Source of the DNA: Hyphomicrobiales bacterium | GTDB taxonomy: Bacteria > Pseudomonadota > Alphaproteobacteria > Rhizobiales > Rhizobiaceae | DNA length: 64,000 nucleotides | Direction of reading: 5' to 3' | Assembly (NCBI GenBank): GCA_021775455.1 | Contig: JAJFHU010000051.1 | Span: 18,320 to 82,319, forward strand | In this document: in pieces, positions 27,752-36,581 of the stretch | Layout: each line of letters begins with the position of its first letter | Numbering within the stretch: position 1 is the stretch's first letter | Program-made: the position numbers and the translations under genes | The notes under the pieces: model-generated | What the model was told of the DNA's origin: nothing | Databases searched by the model: none | What the model saw: only the letters and a program-made list of their open reading frames with translations

Positions 27752-28315
27752 ATGAAAATCAATGGTAACGAAATCAAACCCGGAAATGTGATTGAGCATA
27801 AAAACTCATTGTGGGTTGCGGTAAAGGCTGCGGCAGTGAAACCGGGGAAGGGTGGTGCGTTTAACCAGGTAGAACTTCGCAATCTTCTGGATGGCTCCAA
27901 GCACAATGAACGGTTTCGTGCAACTGAAAGCGTTGAAAAAGTTCGCTTGGAACAAAAGGATTTTCAATACCTTTATGAAGAAGGTGACGCCCTGGTTTTC
28001 ATGGATACCGAATCCTATGAGCAACTTGAATTGCAAAAGGAGTTTGTTGGTGAACGAGCTGCATTTCTTCAAGATGGGATGACGGTCACTGTGGAACTCT
28101 ATGAAGAAAAGCCAATCGGTGTGACATTGCCTGATCAAGTTGTGCTTGAAGTGAGTGAAGCAGATCCCGTTGTGAAAGGTCAGACTGCCACGGCTTCCTA
28201 CAAGCCTGCTGTTATGGAAAATGGAATTCGGGTAATGGTGCCGCCATTTATTGAATCCGGCACAAAAATTGTAGTTGATACCAATGAAGTAGCTTACCTG
28301 CGGCGCGCTGATTAG
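27752..28315 (+). CDS. efp: elongation factor P
   Basis: 187 aa from the ATG at 27752 ([20 protein letters not shown]); the frame is open 84 nt further upstream but homologues start here. KOW-like domain I ends with KPGKGGAF, whose Lys33 is at the modification site. Domains II and III follow with the C-terminal [14 protein letters not shown]. Relieves ribosome stalling at polyproline. No Lys-modification genes (epmA, epmB) are in this window. No strong Shine-Dalgarno is visible. Confidence 0.96.
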   Translation: MKINGNEIKPGNVIEHKNSLWVAVKAAAVKPGKGGAFNQVELRNLLDGSKHNERFRATESVEKVRLEQKDFQYLYEEGDALVFMDTESYEQLELQKEFVGERAAFLQDGMTVTVELYEEKPIGVTLPDQVVLEVSEADPVVKGQTATASYKPAVMENGIRVMVPPFIESGTKIVVDTNEVAYLRRAD

Positions 28316-28356
28316 ATCGTTCTGCAAACCGTTCCATTTAACAGGAGAATCCAACC

Positions 28357-29160
28357 TTGGCTCGCTCGGCGCTATTGAATGTGATGACACAGGCTGCAAT
28401 GAAAGCCGGGCGGTCTCTTTCCCGTGATTTTGGTGAAGTGCAGAACCTGCAAGTGTCCATGAAGGGGCCGGGTGATTTTGTCACAAACGCGGACCTCAAA
28501 GCTGAAAAAATTGCCCGGCAGGAGCTGGACAAGGCGCGCCCCGGTTTTGGGTTCCTTATGGAAGAAAGTGGCGAAACGAAGGGGCGGGATCTACAGAACC
28601 GGTGGATTGTCGATCCACTGGACGGTACATCAAACTTCCTGCACGGATTGCCGCATTATTGCACTTCCATAGCGCTGGAACGTGAAGGTGAAGTGGTGGC
28701 CGGGGTAATTTACAACCCGATCAATGATGAATTGTTTGTGGCTGAACGCGGACAGGGAGCATATGTAAACGATACGCGAATGCGTGTTGCAGCGCGACGC
28801 AACCTTTCTGAATGTATTGTTTCCACGCACATTCCTCACTGGGGTAAAGAAGGTCATTTGGATTTTCTTGCCCAGGAAAAGAAAATCATGAAGTCGGTTT
28901 CCGGTATTCGGTGTACCGGCTCAACCGCTCTCGACCTTGCATATGTTGCTGCGGGGCGGATTGACGGTTGCTGGCAAGTGGGTCCTGATCCGTGGGATTT
29001 TGCGGCTGGCATGATACTGATACGTGAAGCTGGCGGTTTTGTTACCGACATCGAAGGCGGCAAGAACATGTTCTCAACCCATTCAATTCTTGCCGGTAAC
29101 GATTATGTCCACGCCGCACTTAAAGAACGCATCGAGGAAGCAAAAAGTACCACGGCGTGA
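28357..29160 (+). CDS. inositol monophosphatase family protein (SuhB-like)
   Basis: 267 aa. Metal sites: MEESGE (Glu), WIVDPLDGTSNFLHGLPHY (Asp, Asp, Thr) and GPDPWDFAAGMILIREAGG (third Asp). A complete IMPase active site. It may act on inositol phosphate or, like SuhB, have an RNA-related role. The start is TTG, 9 nt after AGGAG. It follows efp by 41 bp. Confidence 0.92.
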   Translation: MARSALLNVMTQAAMKAGRSLSRDFGEVQNLQVSMKGPGDFVTNADLKAEKIARQELDKARPGFGFLMEESGETKGRDLQNRWIVDPLDGTSNFLHGLPHYCTSIALEREGEVVAGVIYNPINDELFVAERGQGAYVNDTRMRVAARRNLSECIVSTHIPHWGKEGHLDFLAQEKKIMKSVSGIRCTGSTALDLAYVAAGRIDGCWQVGPDPWDFAAGMILIREAGGFVTDIEGGKNMFSTHSILAGNDYVHAALKERIEEAKSTTA

Positions 29161-29295
29161 GACCGAGATAATCCGGTGCATTGTTCAGGTATTGTATATG
29201 GTTCAACGCTTTCAATTTCCGGTTATCCAGTATAGCCTTACCACTGACCAAATTTGCTTGAATAACAAGAATATCCTTTAGTCTGGAGGGGTGAC

Positions 29296-30282
29296 GTGGC
29301 CCGGGAATACGATCCGCACAAGCTTTCAAATCCAGGTGTATTTCTGGCGTCCATGATCATTTTTTTGATTATCGTCGGATTTTTGGCAGCGATACTGTAT
29401 CGTCAGATTGCAACTGCATTTGTCACAAATCCCGGACTAAACGGTTTGATAATCGGCGTACTCCTTGTTGGTATCCTGCTGGCTTTGATTCAGGTTCTGC
29501 GCCTCATCCCAGAAGTCAAATGGGTCAACAGCTTCCGAAAAGGCAATGCCGAATTGGAAGAAAGTCGCGAACCAGTCATGCTTGCGCCCATGAAGGCACT
29601 GTTGGGTCAATCCGGACAAGATATGACCATTTCAACGCATTCAATGCGATCCATACTGGACTCAATCGGCAACCGTCTGGATGAAACCCGGGATATCTCC
29701 CGATACCTCATTGGACTGCTTGTTTTTCTTGGTCTGCTCGGAACTTTCTGGGGGCTGTTACAAACGATTGGATCAATCGGTGAGACCATTCAGTCGCTTG
29801 ATCCCGGGTCAGGAGACACAAATGATGTGCTCAATTCTCTCAAGACGGGGTTGAAGGCTCCGCTGGATGGTATGGGCACAGCTTTTTCATCCTCGCTTTT
29901 CGGTCTTTCAGGTTCACTGGTTCTTGGATTTCTTGATCTGCAGGCAGGTCGCGCGCAGACCCGTTTTTATACCGAGCTCGAAAACTGGTTATCGACTGTA
30001 ACCGATTTGGGGTCAGAGTTATCCTTGGCTCCAGGTGCCAGTAGTGAGGAAATTCGTGCATATATGGACGCAATAACAAAGCGCTTGCAAGGTACCGACA
30101 ATTCCAAATCCATGGCAGCAATGGCAAGTCTTGTGGGAAGCATTCAGGAAATGGTTAAACACATGCGCTCCGAACAGCAGATCACGCGTGATCAGTTAAA
30201 ACAGCATGAGGCTCAACAAAAGCAACTTCTAAAATTGATGGAGCAACTCAACACGTTTTTTAGGCGTGCTTCAAAGAGTTAG
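29296..30282 (+). CDS. MotA/TolQ/ExbB-type proton channel protein
   Basis: 328 aa. Two N-terminal membrane helices (about 13-38 and 48-68), a cytosolic loop, then the conserved channel helices LIGLLVFLGLLGTFWGLLQT and GLKAPLDGMGTAFSSSLFGLSG, and a cytosolic C-terminal coiled coil rich in Gln. It starts with GTG 4 nt after GGAGGGG. Paired with the OmpA/MotB-like gene 26 bp downstream, it likely forms a proton-driven stator-like complex at the inner membrane. The cargo or partner is unknown. Confidence 0.88.
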   Translation: MAREYDPHKLSNPGVFLASMIIFLIIVGFLAAILYRQIATAFVTNPGLNGLIIGVLLVGILLALIQVLRLIPEVKWVNSFRKGNAELEESREPVMLAPMKALLGQSGQDMTISTHSMRSILDSIGNRLDETRDISRYLIGLLVFLGLLGTFWGLLQTIGSIGETIQSLDPGSGDTNDVLNSLKTGLKAPLDGMGTAFSSSLFGLSGSLVLGFLDLQAGRAQTRFYTELENWLSTVTDLGSELSLAPGASSEEIRAYMDAITKRLQGTDNSKSMAAMASLVGSIQEMVKHMRSEQQITRDQLKQHEAQQKQLLKLMEQLNTFFRRASKS

Positions 30283-30308
30283 ATTACCAGGGAGATTATT
30301 TCTGTTCG

Positions 30309-31340
30309 ATGGCCGGAGTAGGAGCACGATACCGAGAGCGTAGCCTGAACTACTGGCCGGGATTTGTTGACGCGCTGGCGACACTGCTGTTGGCAATCAT
30401 GTTCCTGCTGTCAGTTTTTGTGCTTGCTCAGTTTCTACTGAGTCAGGAAATTACCGGCAAGGATGCGGTGCTCAATCGGCTCAATTCACAAATTGATGAG
30501 TTGACCGCTCTGCTGGCTCTGGAAAAATCCAACAAGCAAAGCTTTGAAGATTCCATTGCTGAATTGCAGGCCTCGCTGGTAGCGTCGGAAGGGGAAAAGT
30601 CACGGCTCCAGCAATTGCTGGAAAGCGGTGCAGGAGAAAGCGATGCAGCTCAAGCGAAAGTTGGGGCGCTAAATTCCAAACTTGAGGAAGAACAGCAAAT
30701 CAGCCAGCGGGCGCTATCCCAGATTGAACTTCTGAACCAGCAAATTTCTGCACTTCGTCGACAAATTTCTGCTCTGGAAGTTGCGCTGGGTGCATCGGAA
30801 CAAAGGGATCGGGAAAGCCAAACCAAGATTACTGACCTTGGCAAGCGCCTTAATGTGGCTCTTGCCCAACGCGTTCAGGAGTTGAATCGTTACCGTTCTG
30901 ATTTCTTTGGGCGACTGCGCGAAATCCTGGGTGGAAGATCGGACATTCGCATCGTTGGTGACCGGTTTGTTTTCCCGTCGGAAGTACTGTTTTCTTCAGG
31001 TGATGCAGAATTGAATGAAAGTGGCAAGGCAGAGATGCTGAAAGTCGCCAGGGCATTGCTGCAAATAGGGTCAGAAATTCCAGATGATATAAGTTGGGTT
31101 CTACGAGTTGATGGACACACCGATAACATCCCGCTTTCCGGTACTGGGCGAATTCGTGACAACTGGGAACTTTCATCGACGCGTGCGATGTCTGTTGTTC
31201 GTTACTTTATTGAACAAGGTATACCCGCTGGCCGACTTGTCGCTGCCGGTTTTGGAGAATTCCATCCGCTGGAAGAAGGCGACACAAATGAGGCTCGGGC
31301 AAAAAACCGGCGTATTGAATTAAAACTCACTGAACGCTAA
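30309..31340 (+). CDS. OmpA/MotB-like peptidoglycan-binding protein
   Basis: 343 aa. A single membrane helix at about 20-46 (FVDALATLLLAIMFLLSVFV), whose Asp at the helix start matches the proton-carrying Asp of MotB and ExbD. A long periplasmic coiled coil spans about 50-190. The C-terminal OmpA domain has LRVDGHTDNIP and NWELSSTRAMSVVRYF and ends with NRRIELKL. It should be anchored in the inner membrane and grip murein, working with the ExbB-like protein upstream. It converges on the ABC exporter. Confidence 0.9.
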   Translation: MAGVGARYRERSLNYWPGFVDALATLLLAIMFLLSVFVLAQFLLSQEITGKDAVLNRLNSQIDELTALLALEKSNKQSFEDSIAELQASLVASEGEKSRLQQLLESGAGESDAAQAKVGALNSKLEEEQQISQRALSQIELLNQQISALRRQISALEVALGASEQRDRESQTKITDLGKRLNVALAQRVQELNRYRSDFFGRLREILGGRSDIRIVGDRFVFPSEVLFSSGDAELNESGKAEMLKVARALLQIGSEIPDDISWVLRVDGHTDNIPLSGTGRIRDNWELSSTRAMSVVRYFIEQGIPAGRLVAAGFGEFHPLEEGDTNEARAKNRRIELKLTER

Positions 31341-31367
31341 TGCGTTCATTTGAACAACTCGGAAAAC

Positions 31368-33152
31368 TCAGTTGCTGGTTATGTTGGCGGTATCAAATTG
31401 AAGCTTTGCCAGGCTGGCATAAATTCCTTTCTTGCTGATTAGCGCTTTGTGCGTGCCTTCTTCTGCAATTCTTCCTTGATCCATAACGAGGATTCGATCT
31501 GCCTTCAAAATGGTTGCCAACCGGTGGGCAATAATCAACGTGGTTCGACCTTCCATTAGATGGTCCAGTGCGTCCTGAACCAGCTTTTCGCTGTGTGCAT
31601 CGAGTGCACTGGTTGCCTCATCCAGAAGCAAAATTGGCGCGTTCTTCAGTATTGCCCTGGCGATAGCTAAACGCTGGCGTTGTCCACCGGAAAGCGTAAC
31701 GCCGCGTTCCCCAAGTTCGGTTTCATAGCCATCTGGCAGCTTGTTGATAAACTCATCCGCATAGGCTGCTTTTGTAGCAGCAACCACTTCATTCCGGCTC
31801 GCTTCGAAATTTCCGTATGCGATATTGTTGTGGGCTGATGTAGCAAAAATTATGCTGTCCTGGGGAACAAGGGCAAATTGCTGGCGCAGTTCGACTGGAT
31901 CCAGCTTTTTGATCTCGGTGCCATCAATTGAAATTTTTCCTTTGGTGGCATCATAAAAACGCAGCAGCAGTGAGAACAAAGTGCTTTTTCCAGCCCCCGA
32001 AGGTCCCACAACAGCAACGGTTTCACCCGGATTGATCTTGAATGAGACATTCTCAATAGCCCTGTCCCCGGGTCTGGTCGGGTAATTGAACGACACAGAT
32101 GAGAAACGGATGTTACCGGTCACTGGCTCTTTTAGCGTTGAGGGATTTTCCGGTGCTGCAATTGCCGGTTTTTCAGTCAGAAGTTCAGTTAGCCGTTCGG
32201 CTGAGCCTGCGGCTTGTGAAAGCTCTCCCCAGACCTCTGAAAGACCGGCCATGGCGCCGGCTGCAAACACGGCATAAAGCAAAAACTGCCCCAATGTTCC
32301 TGGGGTCAGTTTATTTTCCAGTACGTCCCAAGCCCCAATCCACAAAACTGCTACAACGCTGGAGAACACAAGAATAATTGCAAATGCGGTCAGAAATGCA
32401 CGGGTTCGGATCGCCAATCTTGCGGCTTCAAACGCGTATTCAACAGTGTCGGAGAAATTTTGGGAAACACGCTCACCATTTGTGAAGGCTTGCATGATTC
32501 TGACCGATGAAACGGCTTCTGATGCATATGCAGTTGCGTCTGCAAGTTTGTCCTGCGCATTTCGTGCCCGGCGACGGACTGCACGGCCAAAGGCGACAAT
32601 GGGCAATACAATCAATGGAATCGCGCCTATGACAATCAATGAAAGGCGTGGCGATGTGTACATCATCATGATGAGTGCACCCAATCCCAATATTGAATTT
32701 CTGAGAGCCAGTGATGCCGTTGCGCCTACGGCAGACTTTATTTGAGTGGTGTCAGCAGTCAGTCGTGAAATAATTTCACCAGACCGGGCTGTATCATAAA
32801 ATTCCGCACCCAATTTGGTCAGGTTGGAAAAAACATCCTTTCGCAGGTCTGAGACAACCCGTTCGCCCAGCCAAATGACAAAATAGTAACGACTGGCACT
32901 CGCGACAGCCAGGACCAGTGAGATCAACATCAATACAGCGAAATAGCTGTTTACCAGTTGTGGGTCATTTTCGAAAAAACCCTTGTCGATCACGCGACGA
33001 ACCGCAAGGGGCAGTGTCAATGTGGTTGCAGCGGCAAGCACCAAGAAGAACAGGGCTGCGGCTACCCTTAGCCGATAACGGGAAAGATATGGATAAAGCT
33101 GAGCGAGGGGGCGCAGCGCGCGGCGGCGATCTTCTGTATCAGGCTTACTCAT
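31368..33152 (-). CDS. ABC exporter, fused permease and ATPase (MsbA-like)
   Basis: About 594 aa starting MSKPDTEDRR (an ATG 15 nt upstream is also open). Six membrane helices to about residue 320, then an ATPase with Walker A VGPSGAGKST, Q-loop FALVPQDSIIFA, signature LSGGQRQRLAIARAI, Walker B ILLLDEATSALD and the switch His in IIAHRLATI. Functions as a homodimer. The substrate could be lipid or drug and cannot be decided. Encoded opposite to L31. Confidence 0.92.
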   Translation of the reverse strand: MSKPDTEDRRRALRPLAQLYPYLSRYRLRVAAALFFLVLAAATTLTLPLAVRRVIDKGFFENDPQLVNSYFAVLMLISLVLAVASASRYYFVIWLGERVVSDLRKDVFSNLTKLGAEFYDTARSGEIISRLTADTTQIKSAVGATASLALRNSILGLGALIMMMYTSPRLSLIVIGAIPLIVLPIVAFGRAVRRRARNAQDKLADATAYASEAVSSVRIMQAFTNGERVSQNFSDTVEYAFEAARLAIRTRAFLTAFAIILVFSSVVAVLWIGAWDVLENKLTPGTLGQFLLYAVFAAGAMAGLSEVWGELSQAAGSAERLTELLTEKPAIAAPENPSTLKEPVTGNIRFSSVSFNYPTRPGDRAIENVSFKINPGETVAVVGPSGAGKSTLFSLLLRFYDATKGKISIDGTEIKKLDPVELRQQFALVPQDSIIFATSAHNNIAYGNFEASRNEVVAATKAAYADEFINKLPDGYETELGERGVTLSGGQRQRLAIARAILKNAPILLLDEATSALDAHSEKLVQDALDHLMEGRTTLIIAHRLATILKADRILVMDQGRIAEEGTHKALISKKGIYASLAKLQFDTANITSN

Positions 33153-33356
33153 GGACGCATACTGCACATGTTTTTGAATGATGCCTAGAATAACAAGTCC
33201 GGCCTTGTTTCATCGCCAATGGTGATGTATAGGCAGGCGCAAGAATTATTGGTCAATGGTTTCGTTGCATGGCATATCGGATGCCGGAAAGCAAAACAAA
33301 GTCATTGTGGTGCGCAAATCGCCACAGCCGTAGCAAGATACAGACTGGAACAAACG

Positions 33357-33578
33357 ATGAAAAAAGACATTCACCCGGATTATCACACGATCAAAGTTGT
33401 GATGACTGACGGCACGGAATATGAAACCCGCTCGACCTGGGGTGCTGAGGGCGATACCATGAACCTTGATATCGATGCTGCATCGCATCCTGCATGGACT
33501 GGTGGAAACCAACATCTGATTGACCGTGGTGGTCGCGTCTCCCGGTTCAAGAAGAAGTATGAAGGCCTCGGCATCTAA
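33357..33578 (+). CDS. rpmE: 50S ribosomal protein L31
   Basis: 73 aa starting [20 protein letters not shown]. The frame is open upstream but the ribosomal protein begins at this ATG. The CxxC zinc pair of zinc-type L31 is absent. [20 protein letters not shown] and FKKKYEGLG are typical of alphaproteobacterial L31. A strong terminator follows 22 nt after the stop. Confidence 0.96.
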   Translation: MKKDIHPDYHTIKVVMTDGTEYETRSTWGAEGDTMNLDIDAASHPAWTGGNQHLIDRGGRVSRFKKKYEGLGI

Positions 33579-33600
33579 TTTTCGAGTAATTAAATTAGGA

Positions 33601-33624
33601 AAACCGGCTTTAGGCCGGTTTTTT
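33601..33624 (+). terminator. intrinsic terminator after rpmE
   Basis: AAACCGGC-TTTAG-GCCGGTTT stem (8 bp) followed by more T. It also stands between rpmE and the convergent DUF1465 gene and could act in both directions, since the A-rich left side gives a short U-run on the minus strand. Confidence 0.85.
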
Positions 33625-33655
33625 GTTGTCGGAAACAATCTCGAATTTGCCCTGG

Positions 33656-34168
33656 TCAGCTTCTGTGACGCTTTGCACCCAAAGCAGTTGAAATGAGATC
33701 AATTTGTTGGTCTACCGGATTGTTCATGTCAGCAGTAATTCTCGGTTTTTGGCCGTATAACTCCATATCCAGCTTCATAACCCGGTTTTGCAAAGTAATA
33801 GAACGGGCAATAAGGTCCAGAAATTCAGGCGGCAATGTCACCCAAGCCGGATTTTCGGATGGATTGGACGGAGGTTCCAGTTTTATTTTTTTCTTTTCTT
33901 CAAGAATTTGATCTCGGGACATTTCGCCTTCATTGGTTGCTCGTTGCAAAAGCAACCAGGAAGCGATCTGCATCAACCGGGTTGTAAGCCGCATCGACTC
34001 GGTCCCGTACAACATGGCGGAATTTCGTGGAAGATCTTTCGCATTTCTGCGCCCTTCACCGTCCAAATATCCGGCACACTCCTCGACCAGACTCATGCCA
34101 TCCTGAAACAGTTTCTTGAAACGCCCAGAATGAGCAAACCGTTCAGCCAGATTTACGGTGTTAGACAA
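33656..34168 (-). CDS. rcdA: DUF1465 family protein, RcdA-type adaptor
   Basis: 170 aa, nearly all helical. FKKLFQDGMSLVEECAGYLD, SMRLTTRLMQIASWLLLQRA and FLDLIARSITLQNRVMKLDM are the three helices of the DUF1465 fold. In Caulobacter, RcdA of this family is an adaptor that helps ClpXP degrade CtrA and other cell-cycle proteins. The symbol is given by family membership; function in this organism is inferred. It sits between rpmE and DUF1192 as in related genomes. Confidence 0.85.
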   Translation of the reverse strand: MSNTVNLAERFAHSGRFKKLFQDGMSLVEECAGYLDGEGRRNAKDLPRNSAMLYGTESMRLTTRLMQIASWLLLQRATNEGEMSRDQILEEKKKIKLEPPSNPSENPAWVTLPPEFLDLIARSITLQNRVMKLDMELYGQKPRITADMNNPVDQQIDLISTALGAKRHRS

Positions 34169-34367
34169 GGCCTGCTTCCTTGGTGTTGTTGGTGACGTGC
34201 TGGCCGAAACCTAAATCAAAATTGCAGAACCGTAAAGGATGGAGGTCGGTAAGGGTTAACGTTTTGTCGAAGGGATGGATACCCGGATTTAGTTGAAATA
34301 TTGATAACTACGCACAGTTGAGCTTTTGGCTACACATTTGAAATTAAAGGTAATTTTTAAATACAGT

Positions 34368-34394
34368 AAAAAAAAGAGCCGCATAAGCGGCTCT
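34368..34394 (-). terminator. intrinsic terminator (minus strand)
   Basis: 8-bp perfect stem AGAGCCGC/GCGGCTCT with a 4-nt loop, followed on the minus strand by eight consecutive T. It ends either the DUF1192 transcript or the candidate small RNA. Confidence 0.9.
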
Positions 34395-34475
34395 GAAGAG
34401 TTAACAGGGAGGCGTCAAACAGAGTGGACAAACCACTCAGAATGAATCCAGAAAAGTCTGGATATCCCATTAATC
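34368..34475 (-). ncRNA. candidate small RNA with three hairpins and terminator
   Basis: Read leftward: ATCCAGA/TCTGGAT hairpin (34446-34463, 4-nt loop), GAGTGG/CCACTC hairpin (34422-34438, 5-nt loop), an unpaired CGCCTCCCT stretch, then the terminator stem AGAGCCGC/GCGGCTCT and eight U. The unpaired CCUCCC is complementary to Shine-Dalgarno sequence, as in many Hyphomicrobiales trans-acting RNAs. Alternatively this is the 3' UTR of DUF1192, whose stop lies about 100 nt upstream. The 5' end is a guess. Confidence 0.5.
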
Positions 34476-34571
34476 CCCCATAAACCTTAATTTAGGGTTA
34501 ACAAAGAGAAGAAAGCTTTAGCGCGATGGTTTAGATTGCATTAGGTTATCGGAATCTCGTGGAGCATGCAT

Positions 34572-34760
34572 CTATTTTTTGGCGAAAAGCTCTTCTGCTT
34601 TGCTCAAATGTGTAGTCTTTTCTGACCTTGCATGTTGCAGGCGATCAATCTCGACTTTTAAAAGTTCGATTGTCTTTTCAAGCTCCTCAACCGACAGCAA
34701 GGAAAGATCCTGACCAATTGCATAGGCAGACTTCGATTTTTTGATTTCTTCATCTTCCAT
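34572..34760 (-). CDS. DUF1192 family protein
   Basis: 62 aa. GQDLSLLSVEELEKTIELLK and EIDRLQHARSEKTTHLSKAEELF give the short helical, charged pattern of DUF1192, a small alphaproteobacterial family of unknown function. It is divergent from the trcR gene. The 400 bp between it and the DUF1465 start hold the terminator and candidate RNA but no other gene. Confidence 0.87.
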   Translation of the reverse strand: MEDEEIKKSKSAYAIGQDLSLLSVEELEKTIELLKVEIDRLQHARSEKTTHLSKAEELFAKK

Positions 34761-34981
34761 CTTTTGAACCCTTCCAGCGCAAACACCCCAATTAATTCAG
34801 TTTATGATTGTCTGGAAAAAATGCAATTCCCACGGCTCTTACGCCGGTTTTCGTTGCAAGAAGATTTACAGACCGCTATAAGAGGCAGAATTCCACCACA
34901 ATATGGTGTCCTCTCCCGAAAGGGAGCCCCCCAAAACCCGGGCGGGCAAAGGCTCCAAATTTGCTTCAGGAGATGCAATCC

Positions 34982-35707
34982 ATGGCTAATGTACCCCTCA
35001 TGCCGAAAGCTACCGCAGTTTGGCTGGTAGATAACACTTCGCTGACTTTCGAGCAGGTCGCCACATTTTGCTTCTTGCATCCGCTGGAAATCAAGGCAAT
35101 TGCTGACGGTGAAAGTGCCCAGGGTATTAAGGGTATGGATCCGATATCAACCGGGCAACTTACTCGTGATGAAATCCAAAAAGCGCAAGACGATCCGAAC
35201 CACAAATTGAAGATGGCTGAACCCAAAGTGTCGGTGCCAACGTTGAAACGCAAAGGTCCAAGATATACACCTTTGTCCAAGCGGCAGGATCGACCCAATG
35301 CAATTTTGTGGTTGGTACGCAGTCATCCTGAATTGAAGGATGCGCAGATTATTCGATTGATCGGGACGACGAAAAACACCATACAGGCTATTAGGGAACG
35401 TACGCATTGGAATTCAAACAATTTGGTACCAATGGATCCTGTAACCTTGGGTCTTTGCACGCAAATTGCGCTGGATGCTGAAGTTCAAAAGGCTGAAAAA
35501 TGGGCACCCAAAAAACCGGAAAGCGAGGAAGATACAGGATTGCAGCCGGCTGAAGAAACGCAGAATTATGGTGCAACAAGTGCTGCCGACGAACCGCAGG
35601 GAAAAGTCAGCGCAGAAGATGTTTTTGCGAACTTCACTGATGGTGAATCTTCAGATGGCGAAGATAATGCTGGTGATGGCTCTGCAGAAGATACCAACCA
35701 GAACTGA
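34982..35707 (+). CDS. trcR: DUF1013 cell-cycle transcription factor TrcR
   Basis: 241 aa from the ATG at 34982 (AGGAG 10 nt upstream; the frame is open further but homologues start MANVPLMPKATAVWLVDNT). FEQVATFCFLHPLEIKAIAD and NAILWLVRSHPELKDAQIIR are the conserved helix-turn-helix-like parts. The last 60 residues are acidic and disordered. In Caulobacter the DUF1013 protein TrcR tracks with RNA polymerase and controls cell-cycle promoters. The role here is by homology. Confidence 0.9.
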   Translation: MANVPLMPKATAVWLVDNTSLTFEQVATFCFLHPLEIKAIADGESAQGIKGMDPISTGQLTRDEIQKAQDDPNHKLKMAEPKVSVPTLKRKGPRYTPLSKRQDRPNAILWLVRSHPELKDAQIIRLIGTTKNTIQAIRERTHWNSNNLVPMDPVTLGLCTQIALDAEVQKAEKWAPKKPESEEDTGLQPAEETQNYGATSAADEPQGKVSAEDVFANFTDGESSDGEDNAGDGSAEDTNQN

Positions 35708-35723
35708 TTGGTGAGTCCTGACG

Positions 35724-36143
35724 CTAATTTGTGATCTGGCGTTCGATCCACATGCCAAATATCATTGCTGCGATGAAAACCACAATACCCAAGTTGGCAA
35801 TCAGAATTGAGGTAACAGCCGGGCCTGGGCACAAGCCGCCGAGGCCCCAACCAACACCGAACAGTGCTGCACCGACAAGCAATCTGTAATCGATTTCTGT
35901 TTTTGTTGGCAGATGAAACACATCCGCAAAAAGCGGTGCTGAGCGTTTCTTGAGCAGTTGAAACCCAACCAGCGTGGTCACAACCGCGCCACCGATTACC
36001 AGCAACAGACTAGGATCCCAAATTCCCGCAACATCCAAAAAATTCAAAACCTTTGCTGGATTGGTCATTTGTGAAACCAACAGACCCAGGCCGAGGACAA
36101 AACCTGCAATCAAGGCGGAAAGTATCTGCATGTTACCCTCCAA
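35724..36143 (-). CDS. YeeE/YedE family half-transporter (second gene)
   Basis: 139 aa, four hydrophobic segments, with GVGWGLGGLCPGPAV carrying the conserved Cys-Pro-Gly motif. It is the partner of the gene upstream, overlapping it by 11 nt. Together the two equal one full-length YeeE/YedE protein. The family moves thiosulfate or other sulfur compounds across the inner membrane using thiol relays (known for YeeE); the exact substrate is not known. Confidence 0.88.
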   Translation of the reverse strand: MEGNMQILSALIAGFVLGLGLLVSQMTNPAKVLNFLDVAGIWDPSLLLVIGGAVVTTLVGFQLLKKRSAPLFADVFHLPTKTEIDYRLLVGAALFGVGWGLGGLCPGPAVTSILIANLGIVVFIAAMIFGMWIERQITN

Positions 36144-36570
36144 TCATGTGTCGGGTTACATACACGGTCGCCATCGCTGTGGCGACAAAAGTGATTGTTG
36201 CAATGATAGAGCGCCAGGAAAGACGTGCGATGCCGCAAACTCCATGACCGCTTGTGCAACCGCTACCCAATCTACTTCCAAAGCCAACCAACATGCCAGC
36301 CGCTCCAAGTAGCCACAAATTTGATGACATGGTTTGTTCAGGAGTGCCTCCAGGGAACACTGAATAGGCAATTGGTGAAATCGCAAGCCCTGCAACAAAT
36401 GCCAGATTCACACCGACTCCAGGCGAAAATGGTGGGATCAATCCGGAAACAATGCCGCTAACACCGGCAATTCTTCCGCTGGACAGCAAGAACCAAACGG
36501 CTGCAAGTCCAATCATTACGCCACCTGCGAGTGCAGAAAGTGGGGTGAATTCGGTAGCTGGAATATACAT
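36133..36570 (-). CDS. YeeE/YedE family half-transporter (first gene)
   Basis: 145 aa, about four membrane helices. FGSRLGSGCTSGHGVCGIAR holds the two conserved Cys of the family. It follows the propionyl-CoA synthetase gene by 11 bp on the same strand, so the three may form one transcript, though no functional link is obvious. Confidence 0.88.
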   Translation of the reverse strand: MYIPATEFTPLSALAGGVMIGLAAVWFLLSSGRIAGVSGIVSGLIPPFSPGVGVNLAFVAGLAISPIAYSVFPGGTPEQTMSSNLWLLGAAGMLVGFGSRLGSGCTSGHGVCGIARLSWRSIIATITFVATAMATVYVTRHMIGG

Positions 36571-36581
36571 GCATCCTGACC

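Noticed and set aside
28316..28356. Possible suhB RNA motif upstream of the SuhB-like gene
   Set aside because: Only 41 bp lie between efp and this gene, with no terminator-like hairpin; nothing structured is visible.
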